The notes: generated by a model not told the origin, from the letters alone. A DNA stretch of 29,697 nt from CAYSCZ01 sp964429655 (GCA_964429655.1 CAYSCZ010000040.1:1-29697); one strand, 5' to 3'; positions 1 to 7,585 are shown, counted from the stretch's first letter. Translations and numbers: made by a program.

Positions 1-2
1 GC

Positions 3-146
3 CTGATTTTTTGGGCTTTAACCCTTCATGACAAAATTCCAATGACAAATCTGGCATTATTGGTGCTCAGCTTATCTTTGCAGCTCAAAAACGAGGAGTC
101 TCTTTTCAGATATCTGGCAAAAAGGTTCGGTGTTGAGAATGAATGA
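3..146 (+). CDS. possible C-terminal end of a gene running in from the left edge
   Basis: An open frame enters from the left edge and stops at a TGA at 144-146, giving 47 codons. The residues after about position 17 (NLALLVLSLSLQLKNEES) are hydrophobic then charged and could be the end of a membrane protein. However, the first third is encoded by the 47-bp repeat that also occurs at the other end of the window, where it is followed by different sequence. That makes a chance open frame in non-coding DNA equally likely. I do not recognise a family. Confidence 0.2.
   Translation: MIFWALTLHDKIPMTNLALLVLSLSLQLKNEESLFRYLAKRFGVENE
8..54 (-). repeat. 47-bp repeat, left copy (inverted relative to 29651-29697)
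   Basis: The reverse complement of 8-54 is identical over all 47 bases to 29651-29697. Read on the minus strand it contains two TTTGTCAT octamers 14 bases apart and then a GGGTTAAAGCCC segment followed by A residues. In the sense of the nearest gene (the dehalogenase-like gene ending at 216) the copy lies downstream and reads in the same direction, as does the right-hand copy relative to its own gene. It may be a dispersed intergenic element. Confidence 0.9.
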
Positions 147-215
147 AGCCTTTTTCTACCCTTAATATTTCCCTTTAATAACTATCCGGATACCTATTTG
201 TGACTATCTGCACCA

Positions 216-1088
216 TTAAATTGTTGTATACCATGCGCTTATTGTTTTACCAATCTCATCGGGTTGATCTTCCTGAAGAAAGTGAAGACCTTTTCCCACA
301 TTCACTGATTTTGTGTTTGGGAAATCAGATTGAAGGGTCTCAGCCTCTTTTTTGCTGAGTATGGCACCTGGGGAGGCATAAAGACAAAGTTTCGGTATAT
401 CATTGGATTTAAGCCATTGATTGTATGCATCTGCTACTTCGTGAACTGTTCTGGGGTTCTTATTAAAAGGTATCTCCCTTGACCATACCAAAAGCGGTTT
501 CCTGCTTTTTATTGATGCGTAAGGGGCCTGATAATGGTTCATTTCTTCTTCAGATAGCTTTCTCATTATATTTTTCGGAAGCATACTTTTAATAAACATA
601 TTGGCTACGCATACCATCATCCACCCCAGATATGGTGTGCGCATCATCCTGAAAATGAATCTGTATTTGGCTGGCAGATAACTCCATCTCCAGGGCCTGT
701 AGATGGCTTCCATAAATGCTATCCCTTTTATTTTTTCGGAGTGTTCTTTTGCATAGTGAAACCCTAAAGCTGATCCCCAATCATGAATAACAAGTGTTAA
801 ATTTTGTAAATCAAGGGAATCGATGAAAGTTTTGATGTACTGATAATGTTCGAGGAAGGTGTATTTAATATTCGGCTTGTCAGACTTTCCCATCCCGATT
901 AAATCTGGTGCAATACATCTCCCTTTATCACTCAGATAAGGAATAATGTTTCTCCACAAATAGGAAGAAGTAGGACTGCCATGTAAAAATAAGATTGGGT
1001 CCCCCTGGCCTTCCTCAATGTAGTGAACCTTAGAATTATTGATTTCAATGAACCTGGATTGATAGGGAAAATCTGCTGCGATGCTCAT
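216..1088 (-). CDS. haloalkane dehalogenase-like alpha/beta hydrolase (HLD-II type)
   Basis: This 290-residue protein is close to the DhaA/LinB subfamily (HLD-II) of haloalkane dehalogenases, cytoplasmic enzymes that hydrolyse carbon-halogen bonds through an aspartyl ester. The nucleophile elbow HDWGSALGFHYA gives Asp103 and the halide-binding Trp104. Glu127 in FMEAIYRPW fits the HLD-II catalytic acid, and His269 in GLHFLQEDQPDEIG is the base. The cap ends with the typical EEEMNHYQAPY segment. The second halide-stabilising residue, normally Asn in HGNPTSSYLW, is Ser38 here (HGSPTSSYLW, codon AGT). The fold and triad are intact, but halide stabilisation may be altered, so the enzyme could be a weak dehalogenase or an ester hydrolase. 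The coelenterazine luciferases of the same fold are another outcome of this scaffold. It lies 104 bp after the outer-membrane barrel gene on the same strand and could be the last gene of that operon. Confidence 0.88.
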   Translation of the reverse strand: MSIAADFPYQSRFIEINNSKVHYIEEGQGDPILFLHGSPTSSYLWRNIIPYLSDKGRCIAPDLIGMGKSDKPNIKYTFLEHYQYIKTFIDSLDLQNLTLVIHDWGSALGFHYAKEHSEKIKGIAFMEAIYRPWRWSYLPAKYRFIFRMMRTPYLGWMMVCVANMFIKSMLPKNIMRKLSEEEMNHYQAPYASIKSRKPLLVWSREIPFNKNPRTVHEVADAYNQWLKSNDIPKLCLYASPGAILSKKEAETLQSDFPNTKSVNVGKGLHFLQEDQPDEIGKTISAWYTTI

Positions 1089-1192
1089 AAGATTAGTTTG
1101 TTAGATGTCCAATTTATCAATAATATTTATAATATTTTAATCAACCTTCTAACTTTCGATTGTCGTCAAGATGGTTTTTCCTGCCAGGGTTA

Positions 1193-2332
1193 TCAATAAC
1201 TCCATTTCATCCTTAAGAAAAGCACTTTTGCTAAACTGCCATACGCACCAAATAAATCATCACCCCAAAAAAACTGTCCGATCAAATCCAGGTCAAGGTT
1301 AGTAATGACAGAATAAGAAAGGTTTGGGTTAATGAATAATCCCTGATCACCAGGATAGAAAATCGTGGAAACACCTCCGGTAATCAGTGGGTGAAATTGA
1401 AATGAAGTTTGTAGGAAAGTATTCCATTGATAGGGTGATAAACCTCTTACATCCAATGATCCAAGGCTGAGATCAAATAACGAATTGCTGCTGAGCTGGT
1501 TAGCACCATCAGAATTGTACAATATGGATCCATTTAGGTATAGGGAGTTAACGAATGAGTAATCAAACGTTATGGATGATAAAAATTGACTTGAGTTATT
1601 GTCCATAAACCACGATACTTCTCCTTTAAACCCTGCGCCACTGATGTTTCCTGCCCAACCTGCCCCAAAGATTCCAGATCGCTCCATCTTGCCGGCTATG
1701 ACTTGAAAATCATATCCCCAATGATTTAAATTCCATTTTCCGGCAATTACCGTTTCATTAAAATTATTAGCCATTGTGCCTGCTAATTCAATGCTTGAAG
1801 CAAATCCCGTGTACCTGGTGATAGATACAGCGTCACTACCGGGCCTTTCTTCATAATCGAAATCAAAGAATGAATATGAGTTAAAAATATCATTGGGGTT
1901 CCATACCAGGTTCACGCCCCAGTTTATCCGTTGACGCCCTGCTTTTATTTCCCAATCACCTTTTATCCATTGCAAGTAAGCCCTGTCAACCATTAAATGG
2001 ATAACCGGGTTGTTTTCAGCAGGAATGTATGAGAGGTCAAAATGGTCATTATTTACATCTATCAACGCTTTATAGTTCGGAACATTCTTAGCAAAATCAC
2101 CGGATATAATTCTGTTTCTTAATTCCAGCTTACCGGTTAGATTATGTGTAGGATACCATTTGAAATTAAGACGATGATGAATAAGGTTTTCCATTAAAAG
2201 AGAATCACTTTCACTGAAATTAAAGGTGACCATATTTTTAATATATCCATTAATGAATAATTTTTTGTCATTTTGCTGGGGCAGGGAGATAAAAGTGCAG
2301 AAACATAAAACCAGTGTAATTATCTGCCTCAC
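1193..2332 (-). CDS. outer-membrane beta-barrel protein, last gene of the envelope ABC operon
   Basis: The protein has 379 residues, starting with a signal peptide (MRQIITLVLCFCTFISLP) and continuing as alternating short strands rich in Tyr, Trp, Phe and Asn. It ends in an aromatic strand (FLRMKWSY), as outer-membrane barrels do. Around residues 110-150 it has an AYLQWIKGDWEIKAGRQRINWG segment of the kind seen in DUF1302-like and related porin-type barrels (AGRQxxNWG). It starts 4 bases after the LolD-type ATPase gene and is clearly co-transcribed with it. As the only outer-membrane partner in an operon that also has ATPase, permeases and a periplasmic LolA-like carrier, it is a good candidate for the acceptor or exit channel. 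The barrel assignment is strong, but the substrate is unknown. No similarity to SusC/TonB receptors is visible. Confidence 0.75.
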   Translation of the reverse strand: MRQIITLVLCFCTFISLPQQNDKKLFINGYIKNMVTFNFSESDSLLMENLIHHRLNFKWYPTHNLTGKLELRNRIISGDFAKNVPNYKALIDVNNDHFDLSYIPAENNPVIHLMVDRAYLQWIKGDWEIKAGRQRINWGVNLVWNPNDIFNSYSFFDFDYEERPGSDAVSITRYTGFASSIELAGTMANNFNETVIAGKWNLNHWGYDFQVIAGKMERSGIFGAGWAGNISGAGFKGEVSWFMDNNSSQFLSSITFDYSFVNSLYLNGSILYNSDGANQLSSNSLFDLSLGSLDVRGLSPYQWNTFLQTSFQFHPLITGGVSTIFYPGDQGLFINPNLSYSVITNLDLDLIGQFFWGDDLFGAYGSLAKVLFLRMKWSY

Positions 2333-2336
2333 GGAT

Positions 2337-3035
2337 CTATGTTGTTAATACTTTTCTCTTTTCGTCGCCTACAACCTTACCATCTTCTAATGTAATTATC
2401 CGCCTTGCTTTGTCGATTACCCGTTGATCATGGGTTGAAAAAATGAAGGTAACCTGCTCATAATCATTCATCTGTGCCATTAGGTCCAGCAAGTCGCTTG
2501 TGGATTTTGAGTCGAGATTAGCAGTAGGTTCATCAGCAAGTATGAATTTAGGTTTAGAAGCCAGTGCGCGGGCCACTGCCACGCGTTGTTGTTGTCCTCC
2601 TGACAATTCTGCCGGCCTGCGATTCACCTGATCGTGAAGCCCCATTTTTTCAAGTAATTCGAGGGTTCTGTGTTCGCGTTCCTTAACATCCATATGTTGA
2701 AGTAACATGATGAATTCCACATTTTCCTTAGCTGTAAGCACCGGGATGAGATTAAATGATTGGAAAACAAAACCGATATTTTTCAGACGAAATTCCGTAA
2801 GGGCTTTTTCTTTCAGTTTGCCAATCTCAGTGCCACCTACTTTTACAGACCCTTGTGTTGGTGTATCTAAACCGCCGATAATATTAAGTAACGTGGTTTT
2901 ACCACAACCTGACGGCCCAACGACAGCACTAAATTCCCCCTGATCCACAACCAGGTTAATTTTGTTTAGTGCATGAACCGGAATAGTCTCTGGATTGTAT
3001 ACTTTGCTTAATGAATTGGTTTCAATAACTGTCAT
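2337..3035 (-). CDS. LolD/MacB-type ABC transporter ATPase
   Basis: A 232-residue ABC ATPase of the LolD/MacB/FtsE class, which powers transfer of lipoproteins or lipids at the inner membrane with FtsX-type permeases. Walker A is GPSGCGKT (residues 40-47), the Q-loop is FVFQSFNLIPVLTA (89-102), the signature is LSGGQ (144-148), Walker B is FILADEP (164-170), and the switch His is in FSTHD (around 202). The length is that of a stand-alone ATPase. Its start lies 1 base after the stop of the second permease and its stop lies 4 bases before the barrel gene, so it sits inside one transcription unit. It could be named LolD by homology, but the two permeases and carrier are not classic LolC/E/A, so I leave the symbol empty. 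Confidence 0.92.
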   Translation of the reverse strand: MTVIETNSLSKVYNPETIPVHALNKINLVVDQGEFSAVVGPSGCGKTTLLNIIGGLDTPTQGSVKVGGTEIGKLKEKALTEFRLKNIGFVFQSFNLIPVLTAKENVEFIMLLQHMDVKEREHRTLELLEKMGLHDQVNRRPAELSGGQQQRVAVARALASKPKFILADEPTANLDSKSTSDLLDLMAQMNDYEQVTFIFSTHDQRVIDKARRIITLEDGKVVGDEKRKVLTT

Positions 3036-3036
3036 T

Positions 3037-4254
3037 TTAAATTTTTCTAAGTGCTTCTACAGGTTTTAGTTGAATGGCTTTATAAGCAGGATACAAAGAG
3101 CCGATCAGGGCGGTGACTATTACAACCATCATCAGTAGAGGATAATATAAATTATCTAATATGGGATAGAATACAGTGTCAAAGCCCAAATCTTGAAGTG
3201 TTTGGGAGTACCCTGAAAGGTCCAGTCCACGTGTGCTTAAATATGTGTTGGTAAGCATGCCCAGCAACAAACCAACAGGCCCCCCAACCATTGAAAGCAT
3301 GATGGTTTCCACTACAAATAATTTAAACACACTTTCCTTACCCATACCGATGGCTCTTAGCATACCAATTTCTTTAGTGCGCTCGAGCACAGCCATTAGC
3401 ATGGTATTAATAATACCAAAGAGTAATGCCAGCATAATGATGGTTGTCAACATTTGTTTTGAAACCTGTGATTGTTGTTTCAATAGATTAAACTCTGGAG
3501 AGCGCTCGCTAAATGATTGAATGAGTAAATCTTTATGCTTTTGCTTGAGTATGCCTTGTACAATAGGCACTTCTTCAAGGTCATTAAGCACTAAAGCGAT
3601 CTCATGGTATTGATCCAATTTGATGAGTTTCTGGATATCTGTATCGCGGACATAGACGATACTTTCATTTACCCTTGATGCTTTCGAGTTAAAAATTCCT
3701 TCTACCCGAAAAGCCCCAGCTGTAAGGTTGCGATCTTTATCCTGAAATGTTAAGACTACTTTTGACCGTACCTTGACACCAAGCTTATCTGCCATTTTTT
3801 TACTGATCATGATTGGGTTTCTGTCAATTTTCTGGAAATATGAACCACTATCTACAAACTGGTTTAAGGTAGTTACTCCAGCTTCCTCTTTAGGTTCAAT
3901 TCCGGTTATTTGGATGCCCTGTGTCGCCCTGGATGAGGCAATCATACCGTTTACGATAACCCTGCGGGAGTATGCCTGTACCTTATCTAGTTGATTGATT
4001 TGAGATAATACTTTCTTAAAATTCCTGATGTAGTTTTTAAGTTCTGGCTCTGAGCGGAATTTAGAGTCATGGATCTGGATATGGGAATATTCATATTTTA
4101 CCGCGTGCTCAATGTATGTTTCATTAAAACTGTTTAGAAAAGAAAACATAAAGATCAAAGCCCATGAACCAACAGCTATGGCACCAATAACCGCCAGACT
4201 TCTTTTTTTGGTCCGCCATACGTTTTTCCACGCGATTTCAATTATCATTCTCAT
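3037..4254 (-). CDS. FtsX-like ABC permease (second of a pair)
   Basis: A 405-residue inner-membrane permease of the LolC/LolE/MacB type. A single membrane segment near the N-terminus (about 18-42, after MRMIIEIAWKNVWRTKKRS) is followed by a large periplasmic MacB-PCD-like domain (about 45-260). Three C-terminal membrane segments then form the FtsX domain (about 268-290, 308-330, 372-395). The coupling region MAVLERTKEIGMLRAIGMGKESV between the first two C-terminal segments is characteristic of FtsX permeases. Its ATG overlaps the stop of the upstream permease by 4 bases (4251-4254), indicating translational coupling. The two permeases differ clearly in sequence, so they would form a heterodimer like LolC-LolE rather than being a recent duplication. 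Confidence 0.92.
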   Translation of the reverse strand: MRMIIEIAWKNVWRTKKRSLAVIGAIAVGSWALIFMFSFLNSFNETYIEHAVKYEYSHIQIHDSKFRSEPELKNYIRNFKKVLSQINQLDKVQAYSRRVIVNGMIASSRATQGIQITGIEPKEEAGVTTLNQFVDSGSYFQKIDRNPIMISKKMADKLGVKVRSKVVLTFQDKDRNLTAGAFRVEGIFNSKASRVNESIVYVRDTDIQKLIKLDQYHEIALVLNDLEEVPIVQGILKQKHKDLLIQSFSERSPEFNLLKQQSQVSKQMLTTIIMLALLFGIINTMLMAVLERTKEIGMLRAIGMGKESVFKLFVVETIMLSMVGGPVGLLLGMLTNTYLSTRGLDLSGYSQTLQDLGFDTVFYPILDNLYYPLLMMVVIVTALIGSLYPAYKAIQLKPVEALRKI

Positions 4255-5465
4255 TGTCTAAGTGCCTCCACCACTTTCATTTTCTGAATGATATACATTG
4301 GATATAAACCAAGTACAAGCGTTATTAAAAAAACAAAAATTGCCTGCAGATAGAAGATTTCCGGATCCAGGGAAAAAGGCAGAATAGGTTCAAAACCAAA
4401 TTTTTCAAATGCAGCCGCAGCCTCCCCATAAAAATTTACAGGGTTAAAATAAAGGTAGATTAATACTGGGAGGCTAATAATAATACCCGCAATCACACCA
4501 AAAAATGCCAGCATCAGCATCTCCAGCGCAACAGTAGTTTGTAACTTTATCCGTTTCATGCCTAAAGAAATGAGCATTCCAAATTCATAGGTTCGCTCAT
4601 TAGTCATCATCAGGAAAGTGCCAAAGATGCCAAAGGCTGTGACTCCATAGAGGATCAACAGCAGGATCAACCCACCGTAATAGTCTAACTCGATACTCTG
4701 AACCAGTTCAGGCATTAGCTCTTTCCAATCCATTATTTCGTAGTGCTTAGGGTTAAGCTTTTTCTTTAATGAGCTTTTTAGTTTTTTGACGCTGGCAGCA
4801 TCATCAGCCAGGATGGAGGTAGAGGTTACCATTCCGTATGCACCGTAAAATTCCTGTGCAGTTTCTAAATCAACATAAACAGAGCGCTGATTAAGTTCAG
4901 GGCTGGGAAAGTTGAGAATTCCTACCAATTGGTACTTGCCGGCAGCATTAACGCCATGATAGCCCTGACTTATTAGAATAATCGTATCACCAACTTCAGC
5001 ATCCAGGTATTTCACAAGGTCTTTACCGGCTAAAATTTGATTTGTTGCTTTGATAAACGCTCCTTCAACGATTTTCTTATTTAAGCTGGTGATTCTATTT
5101 TCCTTTTCAGGGTTTATTCCAACCACCATAACGCCCTTTGTCATTTCTTTAAAAGCAGCAAGTGCGAACGACTCCAATCTGGGGACTGATAATTTAATAT
5201 CGCTCGTATTCGATAAGACTTTTTTTATAGCCTGATTATATTCAAAACTGTTGTTAAGCACTTTATCATCCCAATATCCTTGTTTATGGATTTGAATGTG
5301 TCCGGTATAAAACCTGACTGCATTATCAATCATACGCTCATAGGTGCCCAGTTGCATAGATTGCATTAGGCAAGCGAAAAACACCGCAAATGAAATCGAT
5401 GCCAGCGTTATTAAGGTTCGCTTTTTATTTCTCCAAATATTTCTCCAGGCCAGCGTAAAGGTCAT
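4251..5465 (-). CDS. FtsX-like ABC permease (first of a pair)
   Basis: A 404-residue permease with the same architecture as its neighbour. TM1 is at about 20-38 after the basic MTFTLAWRNIWRNKKRT segment, the periplasmic domain spans roughly 40-260, and there are three C-terminal membrane segments (about 265-290, 310-335, 370-395). The segment MTNERTYEFGMLISLGMKRIK is the FtsX coupling loop that contacts the ATPase. It begins 4 bases after the LolA-like gene and overlaps the next permease by 4 bases. In a LolCDE-type complex this would be one half of the permease pair. Which one contacts the periplasmic carrier cannot be told from the sequence. Confidence 0.92.
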   Translation of the reverse strand: MTFTLAWRNIWRNKKRTLITLASISFAVFFACLMQSMQLGTYERMIDNAVRFYTGHIQIHKQGYWDDKVLNNSFEYNQAIKKVLSNTSDIKLSVPRLESFALAAFKEMTKGVMVVGINPEKENRITSLNKKIVEGAFIKATNQILAGKDLVKYLDAEVGDTIILISQGYHGVNAAGKYQLVGILNFPSPELNQRSVYVDLETAQEFYGAYGMVTSTSILADDAASVKKLKSSLKKKLNPKHYEIMDWKELMPELVQSIELDYYGGLILLLILYGVTAFGIFGTFLMMTNERTYEFGMLISLGMKRIKLQTTVALEMLMLAFFGVIAGIIISLPVLIYLYFNPVNFYGEAAAAFEKFGFEPILPFSLDPEIFYLQAIFVFLITLVLGLYPMYIIQKMKVVEALRQ

Positions 5466-5469
5466 AGAC

Positions 5470-6213
5470 TTAAGGTCTTATCTGTTTAAGGTTTCTGATA
5501 GAGAAAAATGACGCTTCAATATCAATATTAAATTTCAGGTCTTCATATTTGATGACTGTTTTATTACCGGGCTCATCAGTTGGTATCATTTCAAGTAGGG
5601 TGGGGATAACCCTTCCATCCATTTTTTTTATTTCGGATAACGCCATGGTATTTACCAGAAATCCGTCTTCGTCAAAATATTTTATCAGTAATTGTAAGAA
5701 TTCTTCCTTTTCAATGTAAACTATAATTTTCCCCCATACCACAGCAGCATCTTCGTATGGCAACAATTCTATTTTGTAGCAAACGTAATCATTGATAATA
5801 GTGTCCGATAATAATTTATGATCGTAATCTTTAACAATTGAGGATTCTTTAACCAGATCGTCATTAGTAAAATCAGATCCCATCCATGACTGCATCATCA
5901 TAGAAGGAGGTAGTTTAATAACCCTTTCTATTTTTGGCTGCCAGTTCCAGATCTCTTTTTCCCTTTTTAAGAAGGCTGTGCCTTTATCCCGTGCCGGCGC
6001 TGCGATTAGAATCAAACTATGTTCATCCCCATATGACCATGATTTAATGGATATCTTCCTCGACCAGTCCGGCCTGACGATGGTCATGGTCATATTAGCT
6101 TTGGATGAATTACCCCTCATTTTTTTATCTGCTTGTCGAATGATTTCTTTTACATCCTGCGATATAAGAGTGTTAGTCAATAAGTATGCGACAAGAAAAA
6201 TTATTTTATGCAT
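5470..6213 (-). CDS. LolA-like periplasmic outer-membrane lipoprotein-sorting protein
   Basis: A 247-residue exported protein with a signal peptide (MHKIIFLVAYLLTNTLIS, then QDVKEI). It belongs to the LolA_like superfamily (PF17131 type, 'outer membrane lipoprotein-sorting protein'). Diagnostic stretches are KANMTMTIVRPDWSRKISIK near the N-terminus and SMMMQSWMGSDFTNDDLVKE in the middle. The family forms a half-barrel that holds a hydrophobic or lipid ligand in the periplasm. Family members elsewhere often sit beside RND/MMPL exporters, whereas here the partner is a pair of FtsX permeases. The start codon lies inside the end of tetR (8-base overlap, 6206-6213), so the carrier is the first structural gene of the operon. 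The cargo is not known: it could be a lipid, a lipid-linked glycan or a lipoprotein. Confidence 0.88.
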   Translation of the reverse strand: MHKIIFLVAYLLTNTLISQDVKEIIRQADKKMRGNSSKANMTMTIVRPDWSRKISIKSWSYGDEHSLILIAAPARDKGTAFLKREKEIWNWQPKIERVIKLPPSMMMQSWMGSDFTNDDLVKESSIVKDYDHKLLSDTIINDYVCYKIELLPYEDAAVVWGKIIVYIEKEEFLQLLIKYFDEDGFLVNTMALSEIKKMDGRVIPTLLEMIPTDEPGNKTVIKYEDLKFNIDIEASFFSIRNLKQIRP

Positions 6214-6790
6214 GTTTTAAATATTTACTGATCAAATAATCCATGATTGAATGGATAGGGAGCGTTTTACCTAACACTTCATGCTGCAATGCTAATCCAT
6301 CCATTATTGCAGTCAATAGGTAAGCTTCTTCTTTATGGTTGTCAATACCTAGTTTTTTTAATGTTTTCTGTATCAGGTTGATGTAAAGCTTGTATTTTTT
6401 TTGTGATAGCTCATTCGCAAACTGAAATCTGCCAACTTGTAGTGCCAGGAGGCTTACCAACCTCCAAAGCTCATTGTTTTTGGTGAGTTCCTCAAAATAA
6501 AGCTGCATTAATTTAGTGAAGGTTTTTTTAGGATCCTCCTTTCCGGAAATGTGTCCAAATATGTCTTCACCTTCTTTTAATAGCGATTCCAGCGTGCCTT
6601 TGAGCAACAACTCTTTACTATCAAAATGATTGTAAACATTTCCTTTAGATATGCTTGCTCTCCGGGCTATTTGATCCATCGATGTTGATTCAAACCCCTT
6701 TTGGGCAAATAGCTCAAGCGCTGCATGCAATATTCTTTCCCTGGTCTGGGCTCTGGTCTGTTGGTTTTGCAGTGATGTTTTAGGACTCAT
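6206..6790 (-). CDS. TetR-family transcriptional repressor, first gene of the envelope operon
   Basis: The protein has 194 residues. The N-terminal TetR DNA-binding domain spans about residues 17-63 (RERILHAALELFAQKGFEST, then MDQIARRASISKGNVYNHF). It is followed by an all-helical ligand and dimer domain ending in LISKYLKHA. The gene overlaps the LolA-like gene by 8 bases, so the regulator is translated with the transport genes it presumably controls. A palindrome directly abuts the start codon and a -7 box lies just upstream, which fits autorepression of the whole unit. TetR regulators of export operons usually sense the exported compound or a membrane-active ligand, but the ligand here is unknown. 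A divergent nucleoside hydrolase remnant lies on the other side of the intergenic region. Confidence 0.92.
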   Translation of the reverse strand: MSPKTSLQNQQTRAQTRERILHAALELFAQKGFESTSMDQIARRASISKGNVYNHFDSKELLLKGTLESLLKEGEDIFGHISGKEDPKKTFTKLMQLYFEELTKNNELWRLVSLLALQVGRFQFANELSQKKYKLYINLIQKTLKKLGIDNHKEEAYLLTAIMDGLALQHEVLGKTLPIHSIMDYLISKYLKHA

Positions 6791-6816
6791 ATAATGACTA
6801 AACGGTCAGTCACTAT
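6791..6816. promoter_or_regulatory. imperfect palindrome, likely TetR operator
   Basis: The core TGACTAAACGGTCAGTCA (6795-6812) is symmetric about 6803/6804, with 14 of 18 positions matching the opposite half. The flanks ATA and TAT extend the symmetry to 26 bases. It resembles typical TetR-family operators (TGAC...GTCA) and lies between the predicted transcription start and the tetR start codon, where bound repressor would block transcription. Confidence 0.65.
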
Positions 6817-6827
6817 TAAAGTTAATC

Positions 6828-6835
6828 CAAACATA
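6828..6835 (-). promoter_or_regulatory. Bacteroidota -7 promoter box for the tetR operon
   Basis: The minus strand reads TATGTTTG, a perfect match to the Bacteroidota -7 consensus TAnnTTTG. It is 37 bases upstream of the tetR start codon. The predicted start of transcription (about 6821) is a few bases before the palindrome at 6791-6816. I see no convincing -33 TTG at ideal spacing. Confidence 0.5.
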
Positions 6836-6892
6836 ATCTTTCAAAAAGTTAAAAAAGCTTCATTAAATTGAGGTCAGGTATTTATTTGTATC

Positions 6893-7270
6893 ATGGTTCG
6901 AATAGTATTTATAATTCAGTTTATTTTCGGTGCTCTTCTAATTTCCAATGCCCAGGAATCACCATCTAATAGAACCAAAAAACCTGTTATTTTTGATACG
7001 GATGCTAATAATGAACTTGATGATCAACATGCTTTAGCTTATTTGTTCTGCAATGGCAATTATTTTAATGTACTGGGAATAACCGTTAATGCTACTAAAA
7101 ACGGCGGGGATATTGATCAGCATTATGTGGAGGCAGATAGGATTCTAAAGCTATTCGATCTACAGAAGCAAGTACCATTGTTTAAAGGGGCGAACGGTGA
7201 TTTTAATGGTATAAAAGAAACTTTGAAAAATCTTATATACAATGGGGTGGAAGCTTTACTGGTTTTATGA
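6893..7270 (+). pseudogene. truncated inosine-uridine-type nucleoside hydrolase
   Basis: The 125-residue frame has a signal peptide (IVFIIQFIFGALLISNAQE) and then the N-terminal third of a nucleoside hydrolase. The Ca2+ and ribose-binding motif appears as IFDTDANNELDDQHALAYL (the family DTDxxxxxDD pattern), followed by GITVNATKNGGDIDQHY. The family normally runs to more than 300 residues. Here similarity stops after NLIYNGVEA, and the frame ends three codons later (LLVL then TGA). I find no continuation in either other frame over the next few hundred bases, so this looks like loss of the 3' two thirds by deletion rather than a simple frameshift. Without the later active-site His and Asp residues the product should be inactive. 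A short secreted product remains formally possible. Confidence 0.75.
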
Positions 7271-7370
7271 ACACCATGTGAACTTTATATTTTGTTTCTT
7301 GAGTTGTAACCGTAATCATACTCGAAGTATATAAACGGTCAATGGGTTGTTCAAAATGGAAGCCGTAAGA

Positions 7371-7410
7371 TTAAAATTTGGGAAAATTTTAACTGAGATG
7401 AAATAATCTC
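7371..7410. other. two adjacent short hairpins in non-coding DNA
   Basis: TTAAAATTT (7371-7379) pairs perfectly with AAATTTTAA (7384-7392) around a GGGA loop. GAGAT (7395-7399) pairs with ATCTC (7406-7410) directly after it. They lie in the 198-base stretch between the truncated nucleoside hydrolase and the small membrane-peptide gene, which holds no other feature I can support. Stems are AT-rich or short, and chance is possible. Confidence 0.3.
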
Positions 7411-7468
7411 CTACTTTTATGCTTCCCTAAAAAATTTCGTTTTGGTTAAATGATTTTTATCTCAAAAA

Positions 7469-7555
7469 TTACAGCCCGTACATTAATACGTGGATTCCAA
7501 CTAACATAAAAACTGCTGTGACAGCAAAAACAATGTAATTAAGTATCTTTTTCAT
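7469..7555 (-). CDS. 28-residue single-pass membrane peptide
   Basis: ATG at 7553-7555, stop TAA at 7469-7471. The product begins with a basic MKKILNY, has one continuous hydrophobic segment (IVFAVTAVFMLVGIHVLMYG) and ends in GL. It is small, but its composition (Lys-rich start, about 20 hydrophobic residues) is that of a real inner-membrane micropeptide. A perfect Bacteroidota -7 box (TATCTTTG) lies 30 bases upstream of the start codon, so it has its own promoter. No family is recognised and no function can be given. It stands alone between a decayed gene and the response regulator gene. Confidence 0.6.
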   Translation of the reverse strand: MKKILNYIVFAVTAVFMLVGIHVLMYGL

Positions 7556-7585
7556 AATTAATATTTTGAATTGATTTATTATTTT

